This document shows, piece by piece, positions 1 to 9,008 of a DNA stretch of 19,316 nt (the first letter of the stretch is position 1; the number at the start of each line of letters is the position of its first letter). The stretch comes from Clostridiales bacterium UBA4039. Its GTDB lineage: Bacteria; Bacillota; Clostridia; Lachnospirales; Vallitaleaceae. The stretch lies in NCBI GenBank assembly GCA_002382805.1, contig DGAD01000025.1:1-19316 (forward strand), read 5' to 3'. The notes under the pieces are model-generated. The model was not told the DNA's origin. It ran no database searches and was given only the letters and a program-made list of their open reading frames with translations. The translations under genes and the position numbers were made by a program.

Positions 1-92
1 TTATCAGATATGAATCAGAAAAAAACATTGGAGAATTTATATTACTTGACAATAAAAATCAAAAGTATTATGATTTAAATAATCAATCTTGA
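1..92 (+). CDS. 3' end of an upstream gene (partial)
   Basis: Reading from base 3 there is an open frame of 29 codons ending at TGA 90-92. The peptide has an ordinary hydrophilic composition (starts IRYESEKNIG, ends YYDLNNQS). The other two forward frames stop early or give poorer composition. It enters from outside the window and stops just before the operator at 95-111, as expected for the tail of an unrelated upstream gene. Too short to assign a family. Confidence 0.45.
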   Translation, partial: IRYESEKNIGEFILLDNKNQKYYDLNNQS

Positions 93-94
93 AT

Positions 95-111
95 AGTAAC
101 AGTTGTTCCAT
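95..111 (+). promoter_or_regulatory. Operator copy 1, upstream of the diguanylate cyclase gene
   Basis: The sequence AGTAACAGTTGTTCCAT matches the sites at 2836-2852 and 10003-10019. The core GTAACAGTTGTTCC (96-109) is a near-palindrome with one central mismatch compared with the other two copies. It is centred about 44 bases upstream of the expected transcription start. That is the position of an activator touching RNA polymerase where the -35 box would be. Confidence 0.65.
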
Positions 112-132
112 AGAAATCTATACTGAGAGTAC

Positions 133-140
133 GATATAAT
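133..140 (+). promoter_or_regulatory. -10 region of the diguanylate cyclase promoter
   Basis: GATATAAT contains a perfect TATAAT (135-140). Seventeen bases upstream the -35 position reads AGAAAT (112-117), far from TTGACA. The promoter therefore probably depends on an activator bound at the 95-111 site. The GATATAAT / GATATTAT / GATACCAT elements of the three operator-bearing promoters lie 29-30 bases after the TTGTTC half of their operators. Confidence 0.55.
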
Positions 141-188
141 ATAGAGAAATGTTATGGATTGTTATCCTTGCAGGAAAGAAGAGGAATT

Positions 189-1877
189 ATGAAAGTCATA
201 TATTTAACGCATAATATTGAAAACGATTTTGTTGGAGAGACGATCGCAGAAAAACTAGATGTAGAGCTAATTAAATTACCGATTATATTGTGGGAACAAC
301 AAAAAGAGTTATTGTGCGAAGCAGCGCTTATTTTGATTGAACATTCTCATATAACAACAGTATCAGAAAAAATTGTATGGGAAGTAAGTTCACAATTAAC
401 TGACTTAACCTCTTGTATTATTTTGACAAAAGACATGGATTTTAAGGTTAAAATCAACTATTACAACTTTGGCGTATCAGCAATTATAGAAACCACAGAT
501 AATGTAGAAGAAGAATTATATCAGTATTTTCTATTTTCTTTGAATGAATATGAGATTATAAATTACTTGCAAAGTATGAAGATAGCGGTTGTAGATGATA
601 GTCGTTTTTCACTGGAGGTTATAAGAAGCTATTTTGAAAGGTGTCAAGTGAATAATGCGGACTATTATCAAGAAGCCAATGATTTGCTCAAGCAGATTTC
701 AGACTATGATTTGTTTTTGCTTGATTTAGTTATGCCAAAATTTACAGGACAAGAATTAATACGCCATATTCGACGACAAAATAAAAATGCGATTATTATT
801 ATTATTACAACTTATGGTGAAGGGATTTCCATTCCTTATGGCATGAATATTGGGGCAGATGATTTTTTGATTAAACCCTTTAATTTTAAGTTGTTTTTAT
901 TAAGACTAACCGCCTGTGTACGTAATCGAATGTTGAGTATAGAAAAGCGTGAAAGCACCAAAAAGCTTTATGAACTTGCAACCAGAGATAGTTTGACCAA
1001 CTTATACAATCGTCGTTTTTTTGTTGAGTTCTTGGAAGAGCGCATTCGCGAAGGGCGTCGAGATAACAAAACATTTTCAATGATTCTATTGGATCTAGAT
1101 CATTTTAAAGAGATTAATGATGAGTTTGGGCATTTAGAAGGAGACAAAGTGTTGTGTCAAGTAGCAACAACACTCCAGGGCCAATTAAGAGACACCGACA
1201 TAATCTGTCGATGGGGTGGAGAAGAATTTGCTGTGTTTTTACCAGGAGCAGAGTTATATGAAGCTGGGATTGTTGCGGAAAAATTACGTAGTAGTATTGC
1301 AGATATACAAGTGAATGCTTTCAAGCAAATTACTGCAAGCTTTGGAGCAACTCAGTGGTTGGCAGATGATGACGCAGAAAGTATATTTAAGCGTGTAGAT
1401 AATTCGCTGTATTTAGCGAAACTTACAGGTCGCAATAAAGTTATAAGTAATGAAAATGTATTCATGTATAAAGGTGGATTGCCGATTAGTATCGAGTGGG
1501 GGCCATTTTTTAGAAGTGGACATCAAGAGGTCGATTATGAGCATAATTCATTAATTGCGTTATCTAATGAACTCATTGTCAACTGTTTTATGGAGGACAA
1601 TTTTGAAAAAACATCACAGCTTCTTGAAAGAATTTGTGTACATATGGTAGAACATTTTTCAAATGAAGAAAAAGTGCTATATGAATACAGGTATATTGAA
1701 CTTGAAGAACATAAGGAGATTCATAAAGAATTGCTTAAAAGCATGCAATATTTAATGGAAGCGATGTATAAAGGAGAGTTAGAGCAAATAGATCTAGCCA
1801 AATATATCATTCAAGAAATCATCATCGGACATATCATTAAATATGATTTTCGTTTTTTTGAATTATTTACAAAATAG
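189..1877 (+). CDS. Receiver-GGDEF diguanylate cyclase with C-terminal hemerythrin domain
   Basis: Predicted cytoplasmic enzyme that condenses two GTP into c-di-GMP. I chose ATG 189 (562 aa) because AGAGGA precedes it. An in-frame TTG at 159 would add ten residues without a clear RBS. Residues 1-125 look like a degenerate receiver. Residues 130-250 are a full receiver, with the acidic pair D136-D137, phospho-acceptor D179 (FLLDLVMP) and K229 (IKPF). Residues about 265-425 are GGDEF with an intact GGEEF active loop (343-347). An RxxD product-inhibition site (RDTD, 334-337) sits the canonical five residues before it. Residues about 435-560 are a bacteriohemerythrin-type four-helix domain with the expected iron ligands (DYEH, HFSNEE, HKEIH, HIIKYD). 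This suggests synthesis is controlled both by phosphorylation and by oxygen or redox state. The next gene follows after 29 bases and is probably cotranscribed. Confidence 0.93.
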   Translation: MKVIYLTHNIENDFVGETIAEKLDVELIKLPIILWEQQKELLCEAALILIEHSHITTVSEKIVWEVSSQLTDLTSCIILTKDMDFKVKINYYNFGVSAIIETTDNVEEELYQYFLFSLNEYEIINYLQSMKIAVVDDSRFSLEVIRSYFERCQVNNADYYQEANDLLKQISDYDLFLLDLVMPKFTGQELIRHIRRQNKNAIIIIITTYGEGISIPYGMNIGADDFLIKPFNFKLFLLRLTACVRNRMLSIEKRESTKKLYELATRDSLTNLYNRRFFVEFLEERIREGRRDNKTFSMILLDLDHFKEINDEFGHLEGDKVLCQVATTLQGQLRDTDIICRWGGEEFAVFLPGAELYEAGIVAEKLRSSIADIQVNAFKQITASFGATQWLADDDAESIFKRVDNSLYLAKLTGRNKVISNENVFMYKGGLPISIEWGPFFRSGHQEVDYEHNSLIALSNELIVNCFMEDNFEKTSQLLERICVHMVEHFSNEEKVLYEYRYIELEEHKEIHKELLKSMQYLMEAMYKGELEQIDLAKYIIQEIIIGHIIKYDFRFFELFTK

Positions 1878-1906
1878 ATTTGTAAAAAGGCAACGAGGAG
1901 GTAACG

Positions 1907-2836
1907 ATGGGATACATTGGAGAGGTTGTACAGCAGTATAGAGTTAGCCCACGGTATTTGTACAGATAAATATATTTATTTAATTGAAAAAGGGGAACGT
2001 TCTCCGTCAACAGAAATTCTTCGTTTGCTTGGCAATCGATTAGGCGTTGATTATGTTGTATATTATGAATACCTGGATTGTTTAGATCCGATTCGGGTGC
2101 GTGAATTTATGATTCAGATGAAGGTCATTCGTAAGAACAATAATCAAGCTGAGCTTATGGAAGTGACACTGGAAGCCAAGAAGATCCCCGATTTTAATAC
2201 ATTGCCTTGGAAATATGAGGTTGTCCTTAATGAACCAAGTTATCTCGTACTATAGAAGAGCAACCTCAGGAGGGGATAGCAAAAATCAAAGCAATCCTTG
2301 ATTCCGTCGATCGAAAACATATGGATGATTTGTGTATTATTAATTTTAAGTTGCTTCTTTCAATTTGCTATCAAATGGTAGGAGAATATGCCCAATCAAG
2401 ATATATGTCCCAGCGTGCCTGTGCATTGATTGAGCCCAAATCATGTATAAGTCGTTATGCACAAGTGACGGTTGCAGCGATGATTAATCAACTGACATTA
2501 AATTTATCGTTGAATAAACCAGATACAGTCATTGAAATTGGGCACCGATTGGAAAAGTATCAATATTACATGAACCATCTTGAGAATATGCATCAAACCT
2601 TTTTTTATCTGGCTTGTGGGTACTATCAAAAAAAGAACATACAGGAAAGTCAACAATGGATAATAAAAGCCATTAATTTTCTTTTGATTTTTCCTTTTCC
2701 TAATGACGTGCATTTTTTTCGAATGAATCCTTTGTTTAACAGCCTGATAAATTTACCTCAAGTAACAGATGAATTACGAGATGATTTTTTGAAAATGTAT
2801 CCATTGTCATCAAATGTTAAGTGTAATAAATCTTAA
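1907..2836 (+). pseudogene. Broken XRE-family regulator with TPR-like C-terminus
   Basis: A strong RBS (GAGGAGG, 1895-1901) precedes ATG 1907, which begins MGYIGEVVQQYR and then runs into TAA at 1967. The rest of the helix-turn-helix continues in another frame (ELAHGICTDKYIYLIEKGER) up to TAG 2253-2255. The C-terminal helical part continues in the original frame (EEQPQEGIAKIKAIL, then CIINFKLLLSICYQMVGEYA) to TAA 2834-2836. Aligned by eye with the intact paralogue at 10103-11035, the first break is a deletion of about 26 bp that removes the middle of the HTH. The second is a one-base loss between 2231 and 2254. Together they restore the frame, but the stops between them prevent a full product. 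The intact ancestor was probably a DNA-binding regulator of about 310 aa, cotranscribed with the cyclase. A spurious TTG or ATG start could still yield fragments, but none keeps a whole HTH. Confidence 0.85.
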
Positions 2837-2852
2837 GTAACAATTGTTCTAT
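2836..2852 (+). promoter_or_regulatory. Operator copy 2, upstream of the adhesin gene
   Basis: AGTAACAATTGTTCTAT contains the perfect 10-bp palindrome AACAATTGTT (2839-2848). It begins on the last base of the broken regulator's stop codon. It matches the sites at 95 and 10003 base for base over almost its whole length and stands 72 bases before the adhesin start codon. Confidence 0.7.
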
Positions 2853-2872
2853 GTTAATATCTGTATTAATAT

Positions 2873-2880
2873 GATACCAT
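2873..2880 (+). promoter_or_regulatory. Candidate -10 region of the adhesin promoter
   Basis: GATACCAT follows the TTGTTC half of the operator by the same 29 bases as in the regulator promoter. It reads as an extended -10, TG-A-TACCAT. An overlapping alternative, TATGAT at 2870-2875, is closer to consensus but breaks the shared spacing. The -35 position has no TTGACA-like hexamer. Confidence 0.4.
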
Positions 2881-2924
2881 CTTTTTATCAATATCCTATT
2901 GTATGGGAAAGAAGAGGTGGAACT

Positions 2925-5900
2925 ATGCAGACAATAAAAAGACAAACCAGAAATAGAGGTTCATATTTAATTATCATGATGATGATAGTTCAATTATGGG
3001 CACCTATTTTTTCGACTGGAGTTTATGCTCAAGGGACAGGACAGAATTTAGGAAACATATTCACATTTGAATCATTAAAGCTAGGGGGCAAAGACGGTCA
3101 GGATATTCAAAACAATGATGTCATTGAAGTGGTTGATGGAACACAAGTATATCTTGAATATTCTTGGGATACAATGCACAAAGATGTAAAAGCAGGCGAT
3201 TGGTCACAAATTACAGTTCCAGATGCATTTATGTTTGATCGTGATTGGGAGAATCTGGATATCATACTTAATGATGGAACAAAAGTCGGAACCTATAGCT
3301 TGATTGGTGGAGTATTAACCTTTGTGTTTAATGAAGCCATTGAAGATCAAACAGTACAAAATGGAGTCGTAGGATTTGGACTTGAGTTTGATATGACAAA
3401 GTTCAGTGATAACGTTATTCAAAGAATACCTTTCCAAGACGCAACAAACAAAAACCTACAAGTTATAGTTAAACCGGTTCAGCAAGTGACGGCAATTGAA
3501 AAATTTGGTGAACCTGATGCGAACAAAGATGCCAAAGAAATAACTTGGAGTATTGAAGTACTTAATAATGAAGAAACTCAGATTAGCAATGCTACGCTTA
3601 CAGACTTGTTTCCGGCAGGGGTTCACCTAAGTGACGATGGAATCAAAGTGTATAATTTGAATGTCGGATACAATGGTCAGACCCATGTCGGAGCATTAGC
3701 GACGAGTGGGGCGGCTATAACGGTGGATGCATCTTCTTTTGAGATAGAGTTTGATACGCTTTTACCTTACAGTGGTTATCGTGTTGAATACGTAACCATC
3801 ATTGACGACTACTCAAAAACAGCGTTTGAAAATGCTGCAACGTTGGCATATGGAACTAAAAATCTGCCGGCAAAAGCAACGGTAGATCAATTACTTCGAA
3901 GTGATTTTATTGAAAAAAGCGGCAGATATATTGGCGAAGATAAAATTGAGTGGATGATTGACGTTAATAAAGCGGGCGGAACAATCGATGAAGCAATCAT
4001 CGAAGAAAATCTTCCGGCTGGATTAAGTGTGGATGCATCATCAATTGAGATATATACATTGTCTAAAGATGGAGAGAATTGGATAGCGACATTGTCAGCA
4101 GACAAGACAGCGACCACTTTTCCTATTAATCTAGGAGCGATTACATCAAATGAAGCTTACCGAATCCAATTTGACACATCAATTGACTATGCACTGATTA
4201 ACAGTGGAAACTATCTGCAAAACAACTTGTTTACAAATACAGCAGTCCTTAAAAATGGGATGATAGAACTAGGAACGGCACAAGCAGATGTCTGGGTCGA
4301 ACGAGATGCTATTTTGCGTAAAGAAGGGCGTTCACAAGTGACGTATGCAGATAAGCAGTTAAAGTGGACAGTGCATATTAATGAAGCAAATCAAAGCATC
4401 AACAATGCGGTTATTACAGATATTATTCCAGAGGGATTGTCGATAGATAGCGCAAATATTCAGGTGTATGATGAAAATGGTGATGCTATAGCAATGCTTG
4501 CGGGAGATGTTTTGGTTGTTGATACCCCGGGAACAGGGACTACAGTAACGATAAACTTAGGCAATATTCAAACCTATCGAAAGATTGAATATACGACAAC
4601 AATCACAGATTTTTCAGTGAATCAATTTGTCAATGACGCCACATTACAAGGTGACACTGGTGTTGGAACAGGTGTTGATACTACGTATCCAATTACAGTT
4701 CCGCAAAATACATACAGTAAATCTTTTGTTGGCATAGACTACAATGCAAAAACAATGGATTGGAAAATTCAAGTCAATCCTCAGCGGGAACCGATAAAAG
4801 AGCTTACAATTACAGATACTTTTCCAAACAAAGGGCTAAAACTTCTTGACAGTACGCTCAATGTTAAGCGTGGAAGTACACCTTTAGTAGAAGGCGTGGA
4901 CTATATATTAACGGAAAATACCTTAGATGGAGTGACAGGGTATCAAAAAGGGTTTGTTCTCGAACTTATAATTGATATTAATGAACCCTCAGAGTACCTT
5001 AATGAAAGTTTAACTATAACTTATACGACAACCTATGATCCGGAACAAGGAATAGAAGACAATACAAGTGCAGATCAAACATATATTAACCGAGCAGCAT
5101 TTAGTGGAAAAACGCAGAGTGACTATGTGATTGATACGACAAAATCAGTTTCACGAAAAGTAATTGACTCTTCATGGAATAGCGGAAAAAAAGAGGGACG
5201 CTTAGTAAGTTTAGATGCGAATCAAAATATCGTATCTGATTGGCACAGTGGTAACGAGCGATTACTTCAATGGCAAGTTTATATCAACTATTTGAACCAA
5301 TATCTAGGTAATGATATTTCAGTTGTGGATACGTTGGGGTATGACGGAGTTATCGATGAGGCGAGTATTCGAGTATATACTTATGATGTAGCTAGTAATG
5401 GAACAACAACCATTTTGGGTGAAATTCCAGCAAGTGAATACACGATTATTATGGATCCGACAGATAAGACGACGTTTACACTTGAGTTTAATAATGCGGT
5501 GACACAACGATATGTCATTGAATACTTGACAAGTGTGCCTGAGATATCAGAAGGCGTCTATGTGAATACCGCGGTTGTAAAAGAAGGGGTTCAGGAAAAA
5601 GGGACCTATCAAACATCAGTAAGCTATGATTCGCATGATGCATTTATTGATAAAGAAGCACTGACAAATGAGACAAAAGTGTATACAGATGATGAACTGG
5701 ATTGGAAGATTTTGGTCAATGAAAGTTTGTCTATCATTGATAATGCTGGATTTGAAGATACACTAAGTCCAGGATTGGTATATAAGCCGGATTCATTAGA
5801 AATTTATCGAGTGGATAACGGTCAAAAACACGTGGTTGATACGACAGAATATACTTTTTCCAGTGTGTACAATCAAGTCGACAAAACGACGACGCTAAAG

Positions 5901-8207
5901 GTCAACTTTTTAAATGCCATAGAGCATATATATGAGGTTACCTATACAACGGTGGTTGTCGCTGCCGATGGTATAGTCAATAATACCGTTGTATTTTCAG
6001 GAGATAAAATTGTAGAACAAACCGTAGAAACACAAGAACTAACCGCACGACAATTTTCATTTGTAGGTGGAGAAGCTGTACCAAATAGAGGTGAGATTCA
6101 CCTTGTAAAAAAAGATGAACATGGACAGACAATTACTCAATCACCAGCAGAGTTTAAGCTGTGGTACATTTTTAATGATATTGAATACTTATATGGAAAT
6201 ACAACATTCCAAACAACCGATGGAGAAGTACATATCATCAACTTGCCACTAGACAGAACCTATTATATTGAAGAGGTAAATGCACCAGAAGGATACTTGC
6301 TATCTTCAACGCGTATTTCTGTTTTAGTAGAAAAAGAAGCGACAGAACAGGTCTACCTAAAGGAAATTGAAAACCAAAGTGTAATAGGAAATATACAGTT
6401 AACCAAAGTAGATGATAGTAATAAGCCTTTAAGTGGAGCGAAGTTTGGTCTATATAATCAAGCAGAAGTATTAGTACAAGAAGCTATTGCAAATGATATG
6501 GGTCAAGTTCTGTTTACAGACGTTGCCTATGGACAATATACTGTGAAAGAATTAGAAGCACCTGAGGGTTATATAGCATCTTCGGTTGTACTTAATGTGA
6601 CTGTAGAAGAAACAGATCATGGTCAAACGATTGAATTAGCAGATGTAGTTAACCGCATCAAAAAAGGAACAGTTTCTTTGAAAAAGGTTGATGAGCAAGG
6701 ACAAGCTCTAGCAGATGCTGAATTTACGCTTTTTGATATGAACGATGTCCCAGTGCTAACAGAGACAACAGATGCAAGCGGGATCGTAACTTTTAGTGAT
6801 ATTGCATATGGAAATTATTACGTTCAAGAAACCTTGGCACCTGTTGGCTATGAACCTTCAAGTGAAAAAATTGCAGTTGCAATTACACAAGATGGTCAAA
6901 ACATTGATCGAACAGATTCACCAGTAGTTAATCATAAGATTATTGGAGATATTGAAATTATCAAGGTTGACCAAGATACACAAAATAAACTTGCGGGAGC
7001 GAAGTTTGTGTTAGAACAAAATGGTGTACAAAAATATGTTTCAGAACCGACAGACCAACAAGGACGAATTGTGTTTAAAGACATTGCCCATGGGACGTAT
7101 CAGCTAAAAGAAGTTGAAGCGCCAATTGGCTACAACCTTAATACAGATGTCCTAGAAGTCACAATCCAAGACTATAATGCACCTATTCAGCGATTCATTG
7201 TTGAAAATGAACCGATAAAAGGTAGCGTAGAATTTAAAAAAGTGGATAATAATCAACAGCCTTTAGCAGGTGCAGAGTTTACACTTTTTGATGTAAATGA
7301 TCAAGAATTTAATAATCCATTATATGTTGCCCAAAGTAATGCTCAGGGAGAAGTGGTTTTTGAATTTGTTCGACATGGCAATTATGTTGTCAAAGAAACA
7401 AAAGCACCCATTGGCTATATCGGTTCAAGCCAGACATGGGAAGTCTCAATAGCTACGCAGGGTCAAAAAATAATAAAAGTTGACCCGGTGGTGAATGAAA
7501 GAATTCATGGAAATGTCGAAATACAAAAAGTAGATCGTAATACGCTCAAAGCACTTTCAGGTGCAATTATTGGGATTTATACTCAAGACGGAACCCTTAT
7601 TGCACAAGGTGAGACATCGGAAGATGGAAAAGTAGCATTTAATGACCTTGAGTATGGAGTGTATTATTATCAAGAAATTGAAGCGCCAAGTGGATACGTA
7701 CTAGATAAGACGGAATATCCTTTTGAAGTTACACAAAATAATCAAACGTATACAATGACGCTAGAAAATCAACGACGCTCAAATCCTGGTAGACCGACAA
7801 AACCAACGGAGCCAACAGATCCGACGGAGCCAATAGACCCAACGGAGCCAACAGATCCGACGGAGCCAATAGATCCAACGGACCCAACAGATCCAACAGA
7901 TCCGACGGAGCCAACAGATCCGACAAAACCAATACCTGAAGTGAAAACACCGCCAACAAACGGAACGGTTGAATTTGATCCAGAAGGTAATTGGAAGTAT
8001 ACACCGGATCCAGGATATGAAGGAAAAGACAGTTTCATCATTATTCATGAAGATGGAACAGAAGAGCTTATTGAAATCAATGTAGAAATTCCTTTAGGGG
8101 CTGGAGAAGAATTACCGGCGACGGGAGAAGAAAGTCGACGTGTATATAACCTCATGGGACTTATAATGATCTTGTCTGGATTATTCCTTCGCAAACGTAT
8201 ACAATAA
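2925..8207 (+). CDS. Large LPxTG-anchored surface adhesin with Cna and SpaA modules
   Basis: Predicted wall-anchored adhesin of 1760 aa. I chose ATG 2925 because AGAGGTGG precedes it and a signal peptide follows (basic start, hydrophobic LIIMMMIVQLW, cut near VYA-QG). An upstream ATG at 2844 lies inside the operator and was rejected. Residues about 40-185 resemble the N-terminal adhesion domain of Cna/Sdr-type proteins. Six collagen-binding-like modules of about 130-155 residues start near 188, 325, 461, 595, 748 and 904, each with a W-x-I-x-V-N strand followed by a D-x-L/F-P-x-G strand. Six SpaA modules start near 1055, 1154, 1247, 1340, 1432 and 1528, each with K-V/K-D at the front and E-x-x-A-P-x-G-Y later. 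Those Lys and Glu residues are the usual partners of internal isopeptide bonds. A Pro-Thr-Asp-Glu stalk (about 1617-1670), a short Ig/cadherin-like domain (TYTPDPGYEG-type) and the signal LPATG (1730-1734), hydrophobic segment and RKR tail complete it. The sortase gene follows directly. Confidence 0.93.
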   Translation: MQTIKRQTRNRGSYLIIMMMIVQLWAPIFSTGVYAQGTGQNLGNIFTFESLKLGGKDGQDIQNNDVIEVVDGTQVYLEYSWDTMHKDVKAGDWSQITVPDAFMFDRDWENLDIILNDGTKVGTYSLIGGVLTFVFNEAIEDQTVQNGVVGFGLEFDMTKFSDNVIQRIPFQDATNKNLQVIVKPVQQVTAIEKFGEPDANKDAKEITWSIEVLNNEETQISNATLTDLFPAGVHLSDDGIKVYNLNVGYNGQTHVGALATSGAAITVDASSFEIEFDTLLPYSGYRVEYVTIIDDYSKTAFENAATLAYGTKNLPAKATVDQLLRSDFIEKSGRYIGEDKIEWMIDVNKAGGTIDEAIIEENLPAGLSVDASSIEIYTLSKDGENWIATLSADKTATTFPINLGAITSNEAYRIQFDTSIDYALINSGNYLQNNLFTNTAVLKNGMIELGTAQADVWVERDAILRKEGRSQVTYADKQLKWTVHINEANQSINNAVITDIIPEGLSIDSANIQVYDENGDAIAMLAGDVLVVDTPGTGTTVTINLGNIQTYRKIEYTTTITDFSVNQFVNDATLQGDTGVGTGVDTTYPITVPQNTYSKSFVGIDYNAKTMDWKIQVNPQREPIKELTITDTFPNKGLKLLDSTLNVKRGSTPLVEGVDYILTENTLDGVTGYQKGFVLELIIDINEPSEYLNESLTITYTTTYDPEQGIEDNTSADQTYINRAAFSGKTQSDYVIDTTKSVSRKVIDSSWNSGKKEGRLVSLDANQNIVSDWHSGNERLLQWQVYINYLNQYLGNDISVVDTLGYDGVIDEASIRVYTYDVASNGTTTILGEIPASEYTIIMDPTDKTTFTLEFNNAVTQRYVIEYLTSVPEISEGVYVNTAVVKEGVQEKGTYQTSVSYDSHDAFIDKEALTNETKVYTDDELDWKILVNESLSIIDNAGFEDTLSPGLVYKPDSLEIYRVDNGQKHVVDTTEYTFSSVYNQVDKTTTLKVNFLNAIEHIYEVTYTTVVVAADGIVNNTVVFSGDKIVEQTVETQELTARQFSFVGGEAVPNRGEIHLVKKDEHGQTITQSPAEFKLWYIFNDIEYLYGNTTFQTTDGEVHIINLPLDRTYYIEEVNAPEGYLLSSTRISVLVEKEATEQVYLKEIENQSVIGNIQLTKVDDSNKPLSGAKFGLYNQAEVLVQEAIANDMGQVLFTDVAYGQYTVKELEAPEGYIASSVVLNVTVEETDHGQTIELADVVNRIKKGTVSLKKVDEQGQALADAEFTLFDMNDVPVLTETTDASGIVTFSDIAYGNYYVQETLAPVGYEPSSEKIAVAITQDGQNIDRTDSPVVNHKIIGDIEIIKVDQDTQNKLAGAKFVLEQNGVQKYVSEPTDQQGRIVFKDIAHGTYQLKEVEAPIGYNLNTDVLEVTIQDYNAPIQRFIVENEPIKGSVEFKKVDNNQQPLAGAEFTLFDVNDQEFNNPLYVAQSNAQGEVVFEFVRHGNYVVKETKAPIGYIGSSQTWEVSIATQGQKIIKVDPVVNERIHGNVEIQKVDRNTLKALSGAIIGIYTQDGTLIAQGETSEDGKVAFNDLEYGVYYYQEIEAPSGYVLDKTEYPFEVTQNNQTYTMTLENQRRSNPGRPTKPTEPTDPTEPIDPTEPTDPTEPIDPTDPTDPTDPTEPTDPTKPIPEVKTPPTNGTVEFDPEGNWKYTPDPGYEGKDSFIIIHEDGTEELIEINVEIPLGAGEELPATGEESRRVYNLMGLIMILSGLFLRKRIQ
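7795..7931 (+). repeat. Short tandem repeats encoding the P-T-D/E-P stalk
   Basis: Variants of a 9-base unit (CCAACGGAG, CCAACAGAT, CCGACGGAG, CCAATAGAT) repeat about 15 times. They encode Pro-Thr/Ile-Glu/Asp triplets that form the wall-spanning stalk before the LPATG signal. Such arrays change length easily by slippage in multiples of nine without breaking the frame. Long open frames on the opposite strand here are by-products of the repeat. Confidence 0.85.
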
Positions 8208-8216
8208 GATAACCAA

Positions 8217-8242
8217 AGAGCAGAGATTATCTCTGCTCTTTT
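8217..8242 (+). terminator. Intrinsic terminator or attenuator between adhesin and sortase
   Basis: A perfect 10-bp stem (AGAGCAGAGA / TCTCTGCTCT, 8217-8226 and 8230-8239) has a TTA loop and ends in TTTT. It begins ten bases after the adhesin stop. The T-run is short and no separate sortase promoter is evident. Partial read-through would give much adhesin and little sortase. Confidence 0.7.
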
Positions 8243-8258
8243 CATAAGGAGAAATATA

Positions 8259-9008
8259 ATGAAATTAAAAATATTCTCAACATTTTTGATTCTTGGTGGG
8301 TTGGCTGTTCTGATGTATCCCAGATATGAAGATTGGCAGCAGATGCGTCAACAAAAAGAGCTTTTGTTGTTATGGCAAGAGCAATTGAGTGTTATAGACC
8401 AGAATCCAATGGAAGATGGGCTAGAACAAGAAGAAATAGAGGAATTAGGGAGTACACAAGAGACGCTTGATCAACAAAGTGAGCAAGCGCTTCGAGAAGA
8501 GATTAATGCCCTGAATCAAGAAGAAAAAAGAGAAGCTCAAAGGCAATTAGAAAAGCAACAAGAAGAAGAAGCTCAAAGGCAACAAAAGCGTCAAGAATAT
8601 ATTAAAAATAATATGATGGGAGCGCTTGAAATCGATTCCATTGACTTATATTTACCAATTTTAAGAGGCGCAACAGAAAAAAACCTAAATATCTCCTTGG
8701 CAAGCTTAGAGAGTGATATAGAAAATCAGGATGTACAAGAACACTACATTATAGCTGGACATCGAAGCCATACGTTAGGAAAAAATTTTAATCGTTTAGA
8801 CGAGCTGGAAAAAGATGATCTTATTTCTTTGCAAGTAAAAGACGGGAGCTATACCTATCAAGTGGAGGAAAAGCTATATGTTGAACCTCAAGATATGTAT
8901 GTACTTGACACTTTTTATGAAAGTGATGGAGAGATAACCTTAATCACATGTGAACCGATGATTAATCCAACACATCGATTGATCATTAAAGGGAAACGGA
9001 TCGAATAG
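8259..9008 (+). CDS. Class D-like sortase
   Basis: Membrane-anchored transpeptidase that would cut the adhesin's LPATG signal between Thr and Gly and join it to peptidoglycan. It has 249 aa with an N-terminal membrane anchor (residues 5-20) facing outward. Next is a Gln/Glu-rich, probably coiled-coil stretch (about 30-115), unusually long for a sortase. The catalytic beta-barrel (about 120-249) holds H168 (AGHRSH), C231 (TLITCEP) and R240 (THRL), the complete catalytic triad. The small size and the LITC-EP-x5-HR arrangement fit class D better than the larger class B or C enzymes, but the class is my judgement by eye. AAGGAG precedes ATG 8259. Its position next to a single LPxTG substrate suggests a dedicated enzyme. 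Confidence 0.88.
   Translation: MKLKIFSTFLILGGLAVLMYPRYEDWQQMRQQKELLLLWQEQLSVIDQNPMEDGLEQEEIEELGSTQETLDQQSEQALREEINALNQEEKREAQRQLEKQQEEEAQRQQKRQEYIKNNMMGALEIDSIDLYLPILRGATEKNLNISLASLESDIENQDVQEHYIIAGHRSHTLGKNFNRLDELEKDDLISLQVKDGSYTYQVEEKLYVEPQDMYVLDTFYESDGEITLITCEPMINPTHRLIIKGKRIE

Noticed and set aside
2844..2924. Upstream in-frame start for the adhesin
   Set aside because: It overlaps the operator and the expected promoter, has no RBS, and would bury the signal peptide behind 27 residues.
7729..8048. Three overlapping minus-strand open frames of about 90 codons
   Set aside because: They mirror the 9-base repeats of the adhesin stalk, have repetitive composition (SVGSVG, WLRRICWLRW) and no RBS.
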